From Muribaculaceae bacterium (GTDB taxonomy: Bacteria; Bacteroidota; Bacteroidia; Bacteroidales; Muribaculaceae): a DNA stretch of 64,000 nucleotides. The stretch spans positions 1 to 64,000 of the forward strand of contig JAFYYU010000004.1 of NCBI GenBank assembly GCA_017557425.1, given 5' to 3'. Positions 33,227 through 41,678 of this stretch are shown in pieces (position 1 is the first letter of the stretch; each line of letters starts with the position of its first letter). Under the pieces are notes generated by a model. The model did no database searches and was not told the origin of the DNA. It worked only from the letters and a program-made list of their open reading frames with translations. Made by a program: the position numbers and the translations under genes.

Positions 33227-35218
33227 ATGAAAGACAGAAAAATGAGAGAACTCCGGGTAATACCCCGGGGACAGGTGCCGCACGCCAATGGCGAGGCGGC
33301 ACGGCCTGGCGAGGCAACGCTGGCGCAGAATCTGCGCGAGCGCGATAATTCCCTGCAGGTGGTGGGGCAACCCTCAGCGCTTGCCGCTATCGGCAGTGGC
33401 GAACGCCTGCTCACGATGAGTGGTGACCATACGGTGAGTTGTACCGGCGACGCTACCGTTCTTATCGACGGCGAGGTGGTGACAAGGGTGGACTCGCCGG
33501 TGGTGGGTGCCCATGCCATCGGCGCCATGATGGTGATTGTTACTCGTGACGGCCTCGTCTATCTGATGCCCGACGCCAACGGCTGGACGGTGCTCAATCC
33601 TGCCGACGCTGTGCCGCAACTGAGTTTTGGCGTGAGCACTCAGGTCAGCCATGCCGACATCGGTGCTGTTACCTTTGTTGAACCCTATAGCCAGTGGCGT
33701 GCACCGCTGGCCGATGCCGACCGCTCGACTTTGGCAGGGTTGTTGCGCTCGGCATGGAACGCCTTGCAGAATGATGCACGTGCCCAGGGCAGGCACACTG
33801 CCCCGATGCTCGTCCGTTGGGCTGTGCGTCTGCAGGATGACACTTATCTGTGGGTGAGCGACCCGGTGAGGGTGGGCGATGTAACGCTTGCCAATGCTGA
33901 CCGCATCAGTGCTCTGGTGAATAGCGGCAACAGCGGCTTCACTGGCACTCAAGCGACAACCCTGCCGATGACACACTACAGCCTGACCATCGGCATGACT
34001 AGCGCCATTGCCGCACCGTGGCAAGCATTGGTCAAGAGCATTGACGTGTTGGCCACCGACGAGGCTCAGTTATTGAGTGCCAGTCGCGAATTGGATTACC
34101 GCTGCTTGACACGCACCAGCGGCGGGAGGGAATATGTGTTGGAGATGGGACTGGCGCGTCGTAGCGCCGATGCCATCGCTTGGGAACTTGCGGCCTCATC
34201 GTGGCGGCTGATAGCCATGGCCAGCGGCGCGTCCCATCCTGACAGTGCCACGTTTGCGGCTCCTGTCGAAGCCTTGAAGCTCACGGCGGCCCAATGCGCC
34301 GCTCTGGCCAAGCCGATGACAGTGGATGGCGTGGTGTGCTCGACAGCGGCGGGCGGACGTTTGTATTGTTGCACCGCTGCTGGCGCGGTTGTGGTGAGTT
34401 CGCCGGGCAATGCCTTGACCGAGGCGCATCGCAGCAGCGTCCTCGGTGCGAATCCGTTGGCGATGGCGGTGGTGACGATGCCGCTGTACTCAGGCGGTTT
34501 CGGACGTTATCCTGTGTATGTGTTTACCGACGACGGCATTTATGCCATCCCGCAGCGGGCCTCCGACAGGCTGGGAGAGGCACGTCTGGTGGACCGCACC
34601 GTTATTGCAGCCGACGTTCCGCCAGTCGAGGCTGGTGGCGACATTTGGCTGATGTCGCGGCATGGACACCTGTGCCGTTTGAGCGGGTCTAAGCTCACGG
34701 TGGCCTGTCGTGATGTGGATTGCCGTGCCATGGCCTGGTGCAACGCCCACAGCGAGTTGTGGCTCTTGCCCGCTGATGGCTATCCCGTAGTGATGATGCC
34801 GAGTGGAAAGATGAGTGTGCGGACCGTTGCCGCCTCGCAGCTATATAGCGATGCCCTCCATGCCCTTGCCGTTACCGCTGGAGGCACTGTGCTGGATCTG
34901 GAACAGGAACAACCGGGCATGATGGACGTGGCGTGGCACAGTCATCCCATCCACCTGCATCCGTTGATGGGGCTTCGAGTCAAGCGCGTCGTGTGGCATG
35001 CGGTAAGTGATGATGCTAACCTGTCGTTGCGCGTCAAGGGGCAGTGTGGCATAATGGCTCGGGAACGGGACGTAAGTCACATCACCGTGCAGGGTGCAAT
35101 CAACCAGCCCCTGGCGACGCCCACTATGGCGATTCACGCCCGCACACTGACCCTCGCCCTCGACGGCACCGCCAGTACGGGAACAATGCTCATGCCCACC
35201 CTAATCTTTTCTATCTAA
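33227..35218 (+). CDS. Unknown beta-rich protein encoded beside a terminase, phage-related by context
   Basis: The 663-residue product starts at ATG 33227 (MKDRKMRELRVIP); a TTG two codons earlier is less likely. It lacks a signal peptide and membrane helices. Sequence texture is short beta-strands rich in Ala, Val and Gly with recurring turns of the form VVCSTAAGGRLYCCTAAGAVVVSS, VYVFTDDGIYAIP and GGDIWLMSRHGHLCRL. These recur every 40-50 residues in the C-terminal half, suggesting a propeller-like fold. A Cys-rich patch (YCC, CRDVDCRAMAWC) is notable. I do not recognise the family. The terminase gene follows after 19 bp, so the pair is surely co-transcribed. It could be a virion or adsorption protein or a partner of the terminase. 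Confidence 0.7.
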   Translation: MKDRKMRELRVIPRGQVPHANGEAARPGEATLAQNLRERDNSLQVVGQPSALAAIGSGERLLTMSGDHTVSCTGDATVLIDGEVVTRVDSPVVGAHAIGAMMVIVTRDGLVYLMPDANGWTVLNPADAVPQLSFGVSTQVSHADIGAVTFVEPYSQWRAPLADADRSTLAGLLRSAWNALQNDARAQGRHTAPMLVRWAVRLQDDTYLWVSDPVRVGDVTLANADRISALVNSGNSGFTGTQATTLPMTHYSLTIGMTSAIAAPWQALVKSIDVLATDEAQLLSASRELDYRCLTRTSGGREYVLEMGLARRSADAIAWELAASSWRLIAMASGASHPDSATFAAPVEALKLTAAQCAALAKPMTVDGVVCSTAAGGRLYCCTAAGAVVVSSPGNALTEAHRSSVLGANPLAMAVVTMPLYSGGFGRYPVYVFTDDGIYAIPQRASDRLGEARLVDRTVIAADVPPVEAGGDIWLMSRHGHLCRLSGSKLTVACRDVDCRAMAWCNAHSELWLLPADGYPVVMMPSGKMSVRTVAASQLYSDALHALAVTAGGTVLDLEQEQPGMMDVAWHSHPIHLHPLMGLRVKRVVWHAVSDDANLSLRVKGQCGIMARERDVSHITVQGAINQPLATPTMAIHARTLTLALDGTASTGTMLMPTLIFSI

Positions 35219-35237
35219 TAACTCCTAAATAAGAGAC

Positions 35238-37127
35238 ATGAATAACACATTATATAATATAGAGGACATCCTTGCCGAAAATGACCGACGCAAGGCCGCA
35301 CTCGCCGATGCGGAGGGCGGCTACGACCCGCTCACGGGCGTAGGCTGCTGGGGAGATAGGGTGGAGGCGGCTGGATGCTTGGTGCCGCGCGAGGTTTTGG
35401 CCCGTTGCCCTGACTACCTGTCAATGGAGCCGATTGAGCAGGAACGGCAACGCATCCGTGAGGATTTTGAGTTCTGGTGCGCCCGATGTGTGACCATCAA
35501 AGACAAAATGAGTGGACGCGATGTGCCGTTGGTACTCAACCGCCCCCAACGGCGATTGCTGGCCCTGATGGAGAAGCAGCGTATTGAAGGCAGGCCCGTG
35601 CGCGTCATCCTGCTCAAGGCCCGACAGTGGGGCGGCTCCACGCTGGTGCAGATGTACATGGCGTGGATGCAGCTGGTGCGGCACACGGGATGGAACAGCT
35701 TGATTTGCGGACACTTGCACGCTACGAGTAAGAGTATCAAGCGCATGTATAACCTGTTACTGCGCCACTATCCGCGCGAGTTGCTTGACAAGGAGGACGG
35801 CGAGCCGCGCTTCACAAAGTTGGAAGGCCAACCCAATGTGCAGCAACTCAACGGGCGCGATAGTCTGGTGATTACCGGCAGTTCGCGCAGTGAGGATGCC
35901 GTGCGCGGCTATGACATTGCGATGGCCCACCTGAGCGAGGTGGCCTTTTGGCCGGAGAGCGCGATGCATTGCCCCGATGATCTGGTGCGCAGCGTGTGCG
36001 GCAGTATCGCCCTGAAACCCGAGACCGTCATCGTCCTCGAATCCACAGCCAATGGCGTGGGCGACTATTTCCATGACGAGTGGTTGAGGGCCGAGCAGGA
36101 CTTGAGCGACAAGGAACTGATGTTTGTGCCCTGGTACGAGATCGGGATATACTCGCTCAATGTTGATGACCCGGCGGCACTGTGGCAGGCGATGGACGAG
36201 TATGAGATGGAACTGTGGAACGCGGGGCGTACGCTGGAGCAAATCAACTGGTACCATCACAAACGTAAGGAGTACCGCAGCCACCAGCAGATGATGGCGG
36301 AATATCCCGGCAGTGCCAGTGAGGCCTTCAGCACGACGGGGAACTGCCCGTTTGATCGCAAGACGCTGGATGACCTGTCAATGACGTGCGACCTGCCGCC
36401 TGTGCTTGTGGGAGACATACAGGGTGAAGGAACGGAAGGAGCCGCTGCCAAGCAGAACATTCACCTGGTGAGGCTCGAGAAAGGTCGGCTCAAAGTATGG
36501 GAAATACCCGAGCAGGGCACACCTGTCAAGGTGCGCTATGTCGTGGTGGTGGATGTGGGCGGCAGGGCCGATACGAGCGACTATTCGGTGATTGCCGTGT
36601 GGCGCGTTGCCGATTCGACACGCCGTGCCGCTATTGTGGCTCAGTGGCGCGGACACATCGACCATGACAAACTGGGATGGAAGTCGATGCAGCTGGCCAA
36701 GTTCTACAACAATGCATTGCTGGTCATCGAGTGCAACACGCTCATCAACGAGGCCGCACGTTCCGGCGAGAGCGAGTATATCCTGCAGGCAGTGTACAGG
36801 GCGTATGGCAATATCTACAAGTATGGCGGCAAGACCTTGGGCTTCCACACTAATGTGAAAACCAAGCGCAAGGCCATTACCGCGCTCATCGAGGCGGTGA
36901 GGGACAACAAATACATCGAACGGGATATCGAGGCGGTGAACGAGATGAGGGACTATCAGGAAATCAATAGCCGATATGCCGCCCGCCCTGGCAAACATGA
37001 CGACATACTGATGACTCGAGCCATCGGCTTGCTCGTGATGAAGGAACTGGCTGTTGCGGGCATGAAGAATCCTCCGCCCGCCCATTCCCTGGCGATGGAC
37101 GTATGGATGAGAGAAAAGGTGCGTTAA
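35238..37127 (+). CDS. Phage-type terminase large subunit, isolated from other phage genes
   Basis: The 629-residue product has both TerL halves. ATPase: Walker-A-like LLKARQWGGSTLVQM (about 121-135), the SLICGHLHATSKSIKRM segment, and IAMAHLSEVAFW as the acidic Walker B-like strand, then VIVLESTANGVGDYFHDEW (coupling motif region). Nuclease (RNase H-like): YVVVVDVGGRADTSDYSVIAVW with the first catalytic Asp, LLVIECNTLINEA with Glu, and KHDDILMTRAIGLLVM with the final Asp pair. All key residues look intact. TerL normally cuts and packages phage DNA with a portal and small subunit. Neither is encoded here; neighbours are a beta-rich unknown protein upstream and an unrelated minus-strand gene downstream. 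Confidence 0.88.
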   Translation: MNNTLYNIEDILAENDRRKAALADAEGGYDPLTGVGCWGDRVEAAGCLVPREVLARCPDYLSMEPIEQERQRIREDFEFWCARCVTIKDKMSGRDVPLVLNRPQRRLLALMEKQRIEGRPVRVILLKARQWGGSTLVQMYMAWMQLVRHTGWNSLICGHLHATSKSIKRMYNLLLRHYPRELLDKEDGEPRFTKLEGQPNVQQLNGRDSLVITGSSRSEDAVRGYDIAMAHLSEVAFWPESAMHCPDDLVRSVCGSIALKPETVIVLESTANGVGDYFHDEWLRAEQDLSDKELMFVPWYEIGIYSLNVDDPAALWQAMDEYEMELWNAGRTLEQINWYHHKRKEYRSHQQMMAEYPGSASEAFSTTGNCPFDRKTLDDLSMTCDLPPVLVGDIQGEGTEGAAAKQNIHLVRLEKGRLKVWEIPEQGTPVKVRYVVVVDVGGRADTSDYSVIAVWRVADSTRRAAIVAQWRGHIDHDKLGWKSMQLAKFYNNALLVIECNTLINEAARSGESEYILQAVYRAYGNIYKYGGKTLGFHTNVKTKRKAITALIEAVRDNKYIERDIEAVNEMRDYQEINSRYAARPGKHDDILMTRAIGLLVMKELAVAGMKNPPPAHSLAMDVWMREKVR

Positions 37128-37144
37128 TATGATGCGCGCAAAAG

Positions 37145-37175
37145 AAAGCCGAGAGCTTATGGGCCCTCGGCTTTT
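37145..37175. terminator. Two-way terminator between convergent genes
   Basis: AAAGCCGAG (37145-37153) and CTCGGCTTT (37166-37174) pair over 9 bp, with a T run on the plus side and a T-rich tail on the minus side. It ends both the terminase module and the gene at 37198-38130. Confidence 0.85.
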
Positions 37176-37197
37176 ATGGTTATGTCAAGTGTTGTGA

Positions 37198-38130
37198 TTA
37201 CTTGATCACCTTGCAGGTGTTGGTGGTACCATCGTTGTAGGTGGTAACCATGATGTTAACGCCCTCGAAGGGAACATTGCTCTCCATACCAGCAACGTTG
37301 AAGTACTTCACGTTGTTAACGGTCTTGGTAGCCAGGTTCTCAACAACTGCGTTGCTGCCCCACATGGCTACGCGGTTGAACTGCATGTAGCGGTTCTCAA
37401 CGTCCTTACCACCAGTGCCGAAGAAGAAGATCTCGGGGGTCTCACGCAGGGTGAGCAGGGTGTTGCCAAGGATCATGTCACCCTCGATACGGGCTTCAGC
37501 CTGATCCTGGTTCTTGTTCTGAACCCAGATACCAAACAGGGTAGCGTCTTTCTTCAGAGCACCGTTAGCCTCGTACATGGCAGCGTTCTTGCTCGAGAAG
37601 TGGGTACCGTAAGGCTTGTCGTTGAAGCAAGTGAAGGTGTAAATGTCATAGTTAACACCATCAATCACCTTAACGGCGCTCTTCTTTGCCCAGCTCAGGT
37701 TGCTGGTACCGGGCAGACGATTACCTTGTTTGTAAAATATCTCATTGTATTCTTCATCAAAAGTGGTGATGATTTCAGTGGTCTGAGGCATGTAGATGTC
37801 GAACTGGAATGAGTTATAAGTAATCTCGTTGTAAGCAGCACCTGCCTTGTACTCTGACGGAGCCAGGTTTTGGATGTCCTCGTTCATGTAGATCTCATCA
37901 TCATTGAGGTGGATCCAAACGAGTTGAGGAGTGCCGCCCTTGAAAGAGATCTTGTTGTCTTCGACCTGAGCTTCACCCATGTCATCATAGGTACCACGTA
38001 CGAAGAAGTGGTCCTGAGTGGGGGTACCAGTCTTGAACTCTACATACTCACCGTTGGTCTGATCTTGAGCAAAAGCCGTCAAACCGAGCGATGCGACTGC
38101 AGCGAAAAGAAGTAAATTTTTAATCTTCAT
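37198..38130 (-). CDS. Secreted protein with T9SS-like C-terminal tail
   Basis: The 310-residue product has a signal peptide (MKIKNLLLFAAVASLGLTAFAQ, about 21 residues). The body is beta-rich with YVEFKTGTPTQDHFFVRGTYDD, TYNSFQFDIYMPQTTEI (a cohesin-like opening often seen in secreted Bacteroidales proteins), and ILGNTLLTLRETPEIFFFGTGGKDV. The last 35 residues (KYFNVAGMESNVPFEGVNIMVT...CKVIK) match the tails of the proteins at 13402 and 46872. The tail probably directs export or anchoring by the type IX system, whose genes are not in the window. The upstream 38131-38364 stretch is A/T-rich with no clear promoter box. Confidence 0.75.
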   Translation of the reverse strand: MKIKNLLLFAAVASLGLTAFAQDQTNGEYVEFKTGTPTQDHFFVRGTYDDMGEAQVEDNKISFKGGTPQLVWIHLNDDEIYMNEDIQNLAPSEYKAGAAYNEITYNSFQFDIYMPQTTEIITTFDEEYNEIFYKQGNRLPGTSNLSWAKKSAVKVIDGVNYDIYTFTCFNDKPYGTHFSSKNAAMYEANGALKKDATLFGIWVQNKNQDQAEARIEGDMILGNTLLTLRETPEIFFFGTGGKDVENRYMQFNRVAMWGSNAVVENLATKTVNNVKYFNVAGMESNVPFEGVNIMVTTYNDGTTNTCKVIK

Positions 38131-38365
38131 AGTTTAATGAGTTAAAATTGTTAGTAATAATGTTAATTAATATTTTTTGTTTTTTTAATCTATAAGTTAT
38201 TGCCAAAACATCCAATTCTTCCTTTCTGGAGAAAGGAGTCGATTTGACGTATAAAAGGCTGAAAATTAGGAAATTGCACAAAAAACGCACAGTTTTTCCC
38301 GCTTTTCAGAGTACAATATTACGAACTTTTTTTGAACTGGCAAAAAATTTTTGGAAAAAACACCG

Positions 38366-38394
38366 AAAAAAACTATTAACAACACCTGTTGTTA
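38366..38394 (-). terminator. Terminator of the DUF4199-GT2 operon
   Basis: TAACAACA (38377-38384) and TGTTGTTA (38387-38394) form a near-perfect palindrome. On the minus strand it is followed by a T7 run (38372-38366). It lies just past the 44-codon gene. Confidence 0.7.
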
Positions 38395-38416
38395 TGGTAC
38401 AGGCGGCCGAATCGGG

Positions 38417-38551
38417 TCATTTCAGCTTGAAGGACTTGTCGGCCATGGTGGCAAGTTGGCGAAATCGCTTATACCAGCCCGGCTTGGAAGCAGGGCGGAT
38501 TTTGGGCATGCGTGCAGCGGGACGGCCGGTGTTGAAAGGCTTTTTAATCAT
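38417..38551 (-). CDS. 44-residue basic protein, translationally coupled to DUF6048
   Basis: ATG 38549-38551 overlaps the TGA of the DUF6048 gene (38548-38550) by the ATGA form. The 44-residue product starts MIKKPFNTGRPAARMPKIRP, has GWYKRFRQLATMADKSF in its second half and ends KLK. It is strongly basic, with about 13 Lys/Arg and few acids. Codons follow the local G/C-ending preference. The two gene pairs before it in the operon overlap in the same four-base manner, and a terminator follows it. I do not recognise a family. The charge suggests contact with RNA, ribosome or anionic lipid, but this is a guess. Confidence 0.65.
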   Translation of the reverse strand: MIKKPFNTGRPAARMPKIRPASKPGWYKRFRQLATMADKSFKLK

Positions 38552-39414
38552 GGCAGTGATGGTGTGGATGAGCCCTCGCGGTGCAAGGGCAGGATAAAAT
38601 AAACGCTCAACGAGAACCCGAGTGAGCCGTTACGCGGCCCGTAACCCGGTATGAACCATGGCCGTGAGTGGTCACTCTTGCCATAGTTGAAGATGCCGTG
38701 ATAGCGGATCATCCATCCCAGCGAGATGGGCCCCGACACCTTGACACGCAGGCCGGCACCCGCTTCGCCCCACAGGGCGTGAGAGCGTTCACCGGTGATG
38801 TCGCCCGTCAGTTCTTCGTGCCAGTAACTGCTGGGGTAGTGCACGTCGGTCACATCATAGGTGAAGCTGCTGTAACCCAGACGCACACCCAGATAGGCCT
38901 GATAGTCAGGGCTGTTCTTGAACAGGTAATTATAATTGGCACCCACCTTGAAATAAGGGGATGGTTTGCCGTGATAGGTGAAGTTCATGTCGTCGGGCGT
39001 GGATTTGGCCCAGCCCAGGCCCAGTTCGACCGTCGGTTGCAGGCGGTTCCACATGTTGAGCGTGACATTCACGTCGGCGCTGGCATAAGTCTGTCCAAAA
39101 GCCATAAACAGCGGCTCAACAAAATTCAGGCCCACCGCTAAGTCTGTCAGCAGGGGATAGCGCTTGTAGGCGCGGCGCAGCGAGTCCTTCCGGGCCTCGT
39201 TCAGGGCCGCCGTGGTGTCTCCGGTTATATATTGCTGGATGATTTTCTCGTCGGTGCCTTTAGGCGGCGTCAAGACCTGATTAGTCTCAGGCTTAACAGG
39301 CGTCACATGACGCTTGTCCGGCTCCTGCGCCCCAGCATGGGTCACAACCATCATCATGGCAAGTATGATGATGAATCGACCGTAAACTAATATGCTGTCC
39401 CAATTAAAAGTCAT
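38548..39414 (-). CDS. DUF6048 family outer-membrane protein
   Basis: The 288-residue protein has an N-terminal signal segment (IIILAMMMVVTHAGAQ, about 15-30), a proline-rich stretch (about 32-55), and then a barrel-like series of strands: LAVGLNFVEPLFMAFGQTYASADVNVTLNMW, YFKVGANYNYLFK, YLGVRLGYSSFTYDV, GEAGAGLRVKVSGPISLGWMIRYHG. The plan fits the DUF6048 family of Bacteroidales, usually encoded beside DUF6452 as here. Its ATG overlaps the DUF6452 stop by 4 bp. Role unknown; the context of a polyprenol-type glycosyltransferase suggests an envelope function. Confidence 0.75.
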   Translation of the reverse strand: MTFNWDSILVYGRFIIILAMMMVVTHAGAQEPDKRHVTPVKPETNQVLTPPKGTDEKIIQQYITGDTTAALNEARKDSLRRAYKRYPLLTDLAVGLNFVEPLFMAFGQTYASADVNVTLNMWNRLQPTVELGLGWAKSTPDDMNFTYHGKPSPYFKVGANYNYLFKNSPDYQAYLGVRLGYSSFTYDVTDVHYPSSYWHEELTGDITGERSHALWGEAGAGLRVKVSGPISLGWMIRYHGIFNYGKSDHSRPWFIPGYGPRNGSLGFSLSVYFILPLHREGSSTPSLP

Positions 39415-39908
39415 AGCGAGAAGCTGGTGAAGTGGATGCGCAGGGCGGGGGAGCGCGAGTTAGTGATCAGTGGGGTGATGACTTCCACCGAGTCGATACC
39501 ATTGCTGGTGCAATGTACCTTGTGGATCTGGAAATTGTACATCGCGCCGCATTCCGCCGAGTGGAAAAACGCTATGGGCTCATAGTCCAACGTGAGCGTG
39601 TCGTGCAATTTCTGTGCCATTGTCGTGCCCGCACCCACCCATCGCGAAATGGCGAAGCTGGTCGTGCCCACACTGGCGCGCAGCGGCAGATAAATCTCAC
39701 TCAGCGAACTCGAGTCGGCCAGCAGGCTGTCTCCAGGGGCTCCGATGCCCATAATGGTTACACCCGTGACCGTCTGTTGGCTCCCATTCAGGCAGAAGGT
39801 GGCCAGCGGCAGGCTGCTCCCGTTGTCATAGCAGCCGTCGTCGCTGCAAGCCGTCACGCACAGGCAAGCCAGCAGGGCAAGGATTATGGGCACGAGTAAT
39901 CTCATCAA
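39411..39908 (-). CDS. DUF6452 family lipoprotein
   Basis: This is a 165-residue lipoprotein with lipobox CVTAC (Cys21) followed by SDDG. The mature part starts CYDNGSSLPLATFCLNG and has GVTIMGIGAPGDSLLADSSSLSEIYLPLR and a YEPIAFFHSAECGAMYNFQIHKV strand pair, the pattern I associate with DUF6452. Its start overlaps the end of the GT2 gene by 4 bp and its stop overlaps DUF6048, so the three are translated as a coupled chain. Confidence 0.75.
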   Translation of the reverse strand: MMRLLVPIILALLACLCVTACSDDGCYDNGSSLPLATFCLNGSQQTVTGVTIMGIGAPGDSLLADSSSLSEIYLPLRASVGTTSFAISRWVGAGTTMAQKLHDTLTLDYEPIAFFHSAECGAMYNFQIHKVHCTSNGIDSVEVITPLITNSRSPALRIHFTSFSL

Positions 39909-40951
39909 AGGGCCTCGACGGTAATTTTCTCGGGAGTGACGGAGATTGCGGCGGGCAACTCATCGGTGTGGCGTGGCGCCTCGATGGCAGGGGCGTCATC
40001 AACGATTTCCTCACCAATCTCGTAATGGTTGCGGTCGTTGCTGTGGCGGATGATGAGTTCGCCCAGGAATCCTGCGAGGAACAGCTGCGTACCCAGCAGC
40101 ATCGATGTCAATGACAGATAGAAATAGGGCGAGTCGGTCACCAGGCGGTAGCTGTTACCGCTGTACATGTTATATAGCTTGAGCGAGCCGACGACGATGA
40201 CGGCAATGAAACCCAGCAGGAACATCAGGCTGCCTAACAGGCCGAAGAAGTGCATCGGCTTCACACCGAACTTGGCCTGGAACCACAACGTCAACAGGTC
40301 CAAATAGCCGTTGACAAAGCGGTCAAGTCCAAACTTGGTCGTCCCGTACTTGCGTGCCTGGTGCTTGACCTCTTTCTCGCCGATGCGGGTAAATCCCGCG
40401 TTCTTTGCCAGATAGGGCACGTAACGGTGCATGTCGCCATACACCTCGATGTGCTTGACAACTTCCTTGCGGTAGGCTTTGAGGCCGCAATTGAAGTCAT
40501 GCAGGTTGCGGATGCCGCTCACACGGCGAGCCGTGGCGTTAAATAGCTTGGTGGGAATGGTCTTGCTCAACGGGTCGTAGCGTTTCTTCTTCCAGCCGCT
40601 CACCAGGTCGTAGCCTTCCTGGGTGATCATGCGGTAGAGCTCGGGAATCTCGTCGGGGCTGTCCTGCAGGTCGGCATCCATAGTGATGACGACATTGCCG
40701 CGGGCGCGGGCAAAGCCGGTGTTCAGCGCCGGAGACTTGCCGTAGTTGCGGCGGAAGGCGACACCTTTCAGCCGCGGGTTGCGACGGTGCAGCTCTTTGA
40801 TGACCTCCCATGAGTTGTCGGTGCTGCCGTCGTTGATGAACAGCACCTCATAAGTGAAGCCGTTCTCGTCCATGACGCGCTCAATCCACTGGGCCAACTC
40901 GGGAAGCGACTCGGCCTCATTATATAGCGGTACGATAACTGAAATGTCCAT
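39905..40951 (-). CDS. Glycosyltransferase family 2, polyprenyl-phosphate glycosyltransferase type
   Basis: The 348-residue protein has the GT2 (GT-A) domain at residues 1-230: ISVIVPLYNEAESLPEL, INDGSTDNSWEVI, and the metal-binding DADLQDSPDEIPEL (about 92-105). Two membrane helices follow (about 238-262 and 280-305), as in ArnC, GtrB and dolichol-phosphate mannosyltransferases. It should transfer a sugar from UDP or GDP onto undecaprenyl phosphate at the inner face of the membrane. The C-terminal 40 residues are a soluble tail. It is in an operon after a DUF4199 membrane protein, an association I recall in other Bacteroidales. Confidence 0.88.
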   Translation of the reverse strand: MDISVIVPLYNEAESLPELAQWIERVMDENGFTYEVLFINDGSTDNSWEVIKELHRRNPRLKGVAFRRNYGKSPALNTGFARARGNVVITMDADLQDSPDEIPELYRMITQEGYDLVSGWKKKRYDPLSKTIPTKLFNATARRVSGIRNLHDFNCGLKAYRKEVVKHIEVYGDMHRYVPYLAKNAGFTRIGEKEVKHQARKYGTTKFGLDRFVNGYLDLLTLWFQAKFGVKPMHFFGLLGSLMFLLGFIAVIVVGSLKLYNMYSGNSYRLVTDSPYFYLSLTSMLLGTQLFLAGFLGELIIRHSNDRNHYEIGEEIVDDAPAIEAPRHTDELPAAISVTPEKITVEAL

Positions 40952-40991
40952 GACTCGTGTTATAATGCGATGATGTTATATTCTCTTGATA

Positions 40992-41540
40992 TTATTGTTT
41001 ACGCTTGCGGTGCTTGTCGGGCAGCGGGCGCTGTGCAAACAGTGCAGTGAGCGCACTGAGCAGCGATCCCGTAAAGGTTACGAACCAAAAGACGCTGGTC
41101 ACCATCTCGATGGGTGTGGGCAGGATCTTCCTGTCGATGGAAAACTGGACGGCTTCCAGCATTTTGCTGTCCTTGAACTGCGGCAGGGTCTTGTAGAAAT
41201 CTACGGCAGCCTGTGTCTGGTCCACGATGTAAGTGGGACGGATATATTGCAGTATCAGAAAGACGATGAAACTGCATATCAACGTACCCAGGATAAACAG
41301 CATGATACCCAGCATCCACAAGCCGGCATACTCGGTGAAACCGTCGTCCTGGATGAACCGGCGGCGCTGGAAGTAGTACGTCACCAGTGGCGTGCCCAGC
41401 AGCAGTACCAGGAACACGAATTGCAGCGGCAAGAACCAGTCGGCAAAGATTGATGCCACCGCAGCGCATGACAGGTACAGGCCAAAGGGGACACCCCATT
41501 CGCCCGCTTGCTGATAGATGCTTTTCTTGGAATCCGTCAT
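40992..41540 (-). CDS. DUF4199 family membrane protein
   Basis: The 182-residue protein starts at ATG 41538-41540 (MTDSKKSIYQQAGEW). The frame is open further upstream, but the promoter box TAATTTTG at 41550-41557 excludes that. Four hydrophobic helices are visible (about 18-35, 38-58, 73-98 and 145-168), with a cytoplasmic or periplasmic loop between the third and fourth containing TYIVDQTQAAVDFYKTLPQFKDS. This fits DUF4199. It is the first gene of a five-gene operon leading into GT2. Role unknown, perhaps linked to the GT2 product. Confidence 0.8.
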   Translation of the reverse strand: MTDSKKSIYQQAGEWGVPFGLYLSCAAVASIFADWFLPLQFVFLVLLLGTPLVTYYFQRRRFIQDDGFTEYAGLWMLGIMLFILGTLICSFIVFLILQYIRPTYIVDQTQAAVDFYKTLPQFKDSKMLEAVQFSIDRKILPTPIEMVTSVFWFVTFTGSLLSALTALFAQRPLPDKHRKRKQ

Positions 41541-41549
41541 AACAACCTG

Positions 41550-41557
41550 CAAAATTA
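41550..41557 (-). promoter_or_regulatory. Promoter box of the DUF4199 operon, very near the ATG
   Basis: TAATTTTG on the minus strand, with only 9 nt between the box and ATG 41540, so the leader would be about 3 nt or absent. Confidence 0.6.
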
Positions 41558-41631
41558 CGCATTTTCCACGATTACCTGCTATGTTTGGCCGTTTTTTTTG
41601 ATTTGGGCGATGACAAACCAAATAATAGTAG

Positions 41632-41639
41632 TATATTTG
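41632..41639 (+). promoter_or_regulatory. Promoter box of the hybrid sensor gene
   Basis: TATATTTG, 39 nt before ATG 41679. It shows that the open frame upstream of 41679 is not translated. Confidence 0.6.
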
Positions 41640-41678
41640 CAATCGATAACCTTAGAACTGTTTTTATTGCTTGAGTTT

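Noticed and set aside
33227-37127. Complete prophage
   Set aside because: Only a terminase large subunit and one unknown gene are present; no integrase, portal, capsid or tail genes, and terminators enclose just the two genes.
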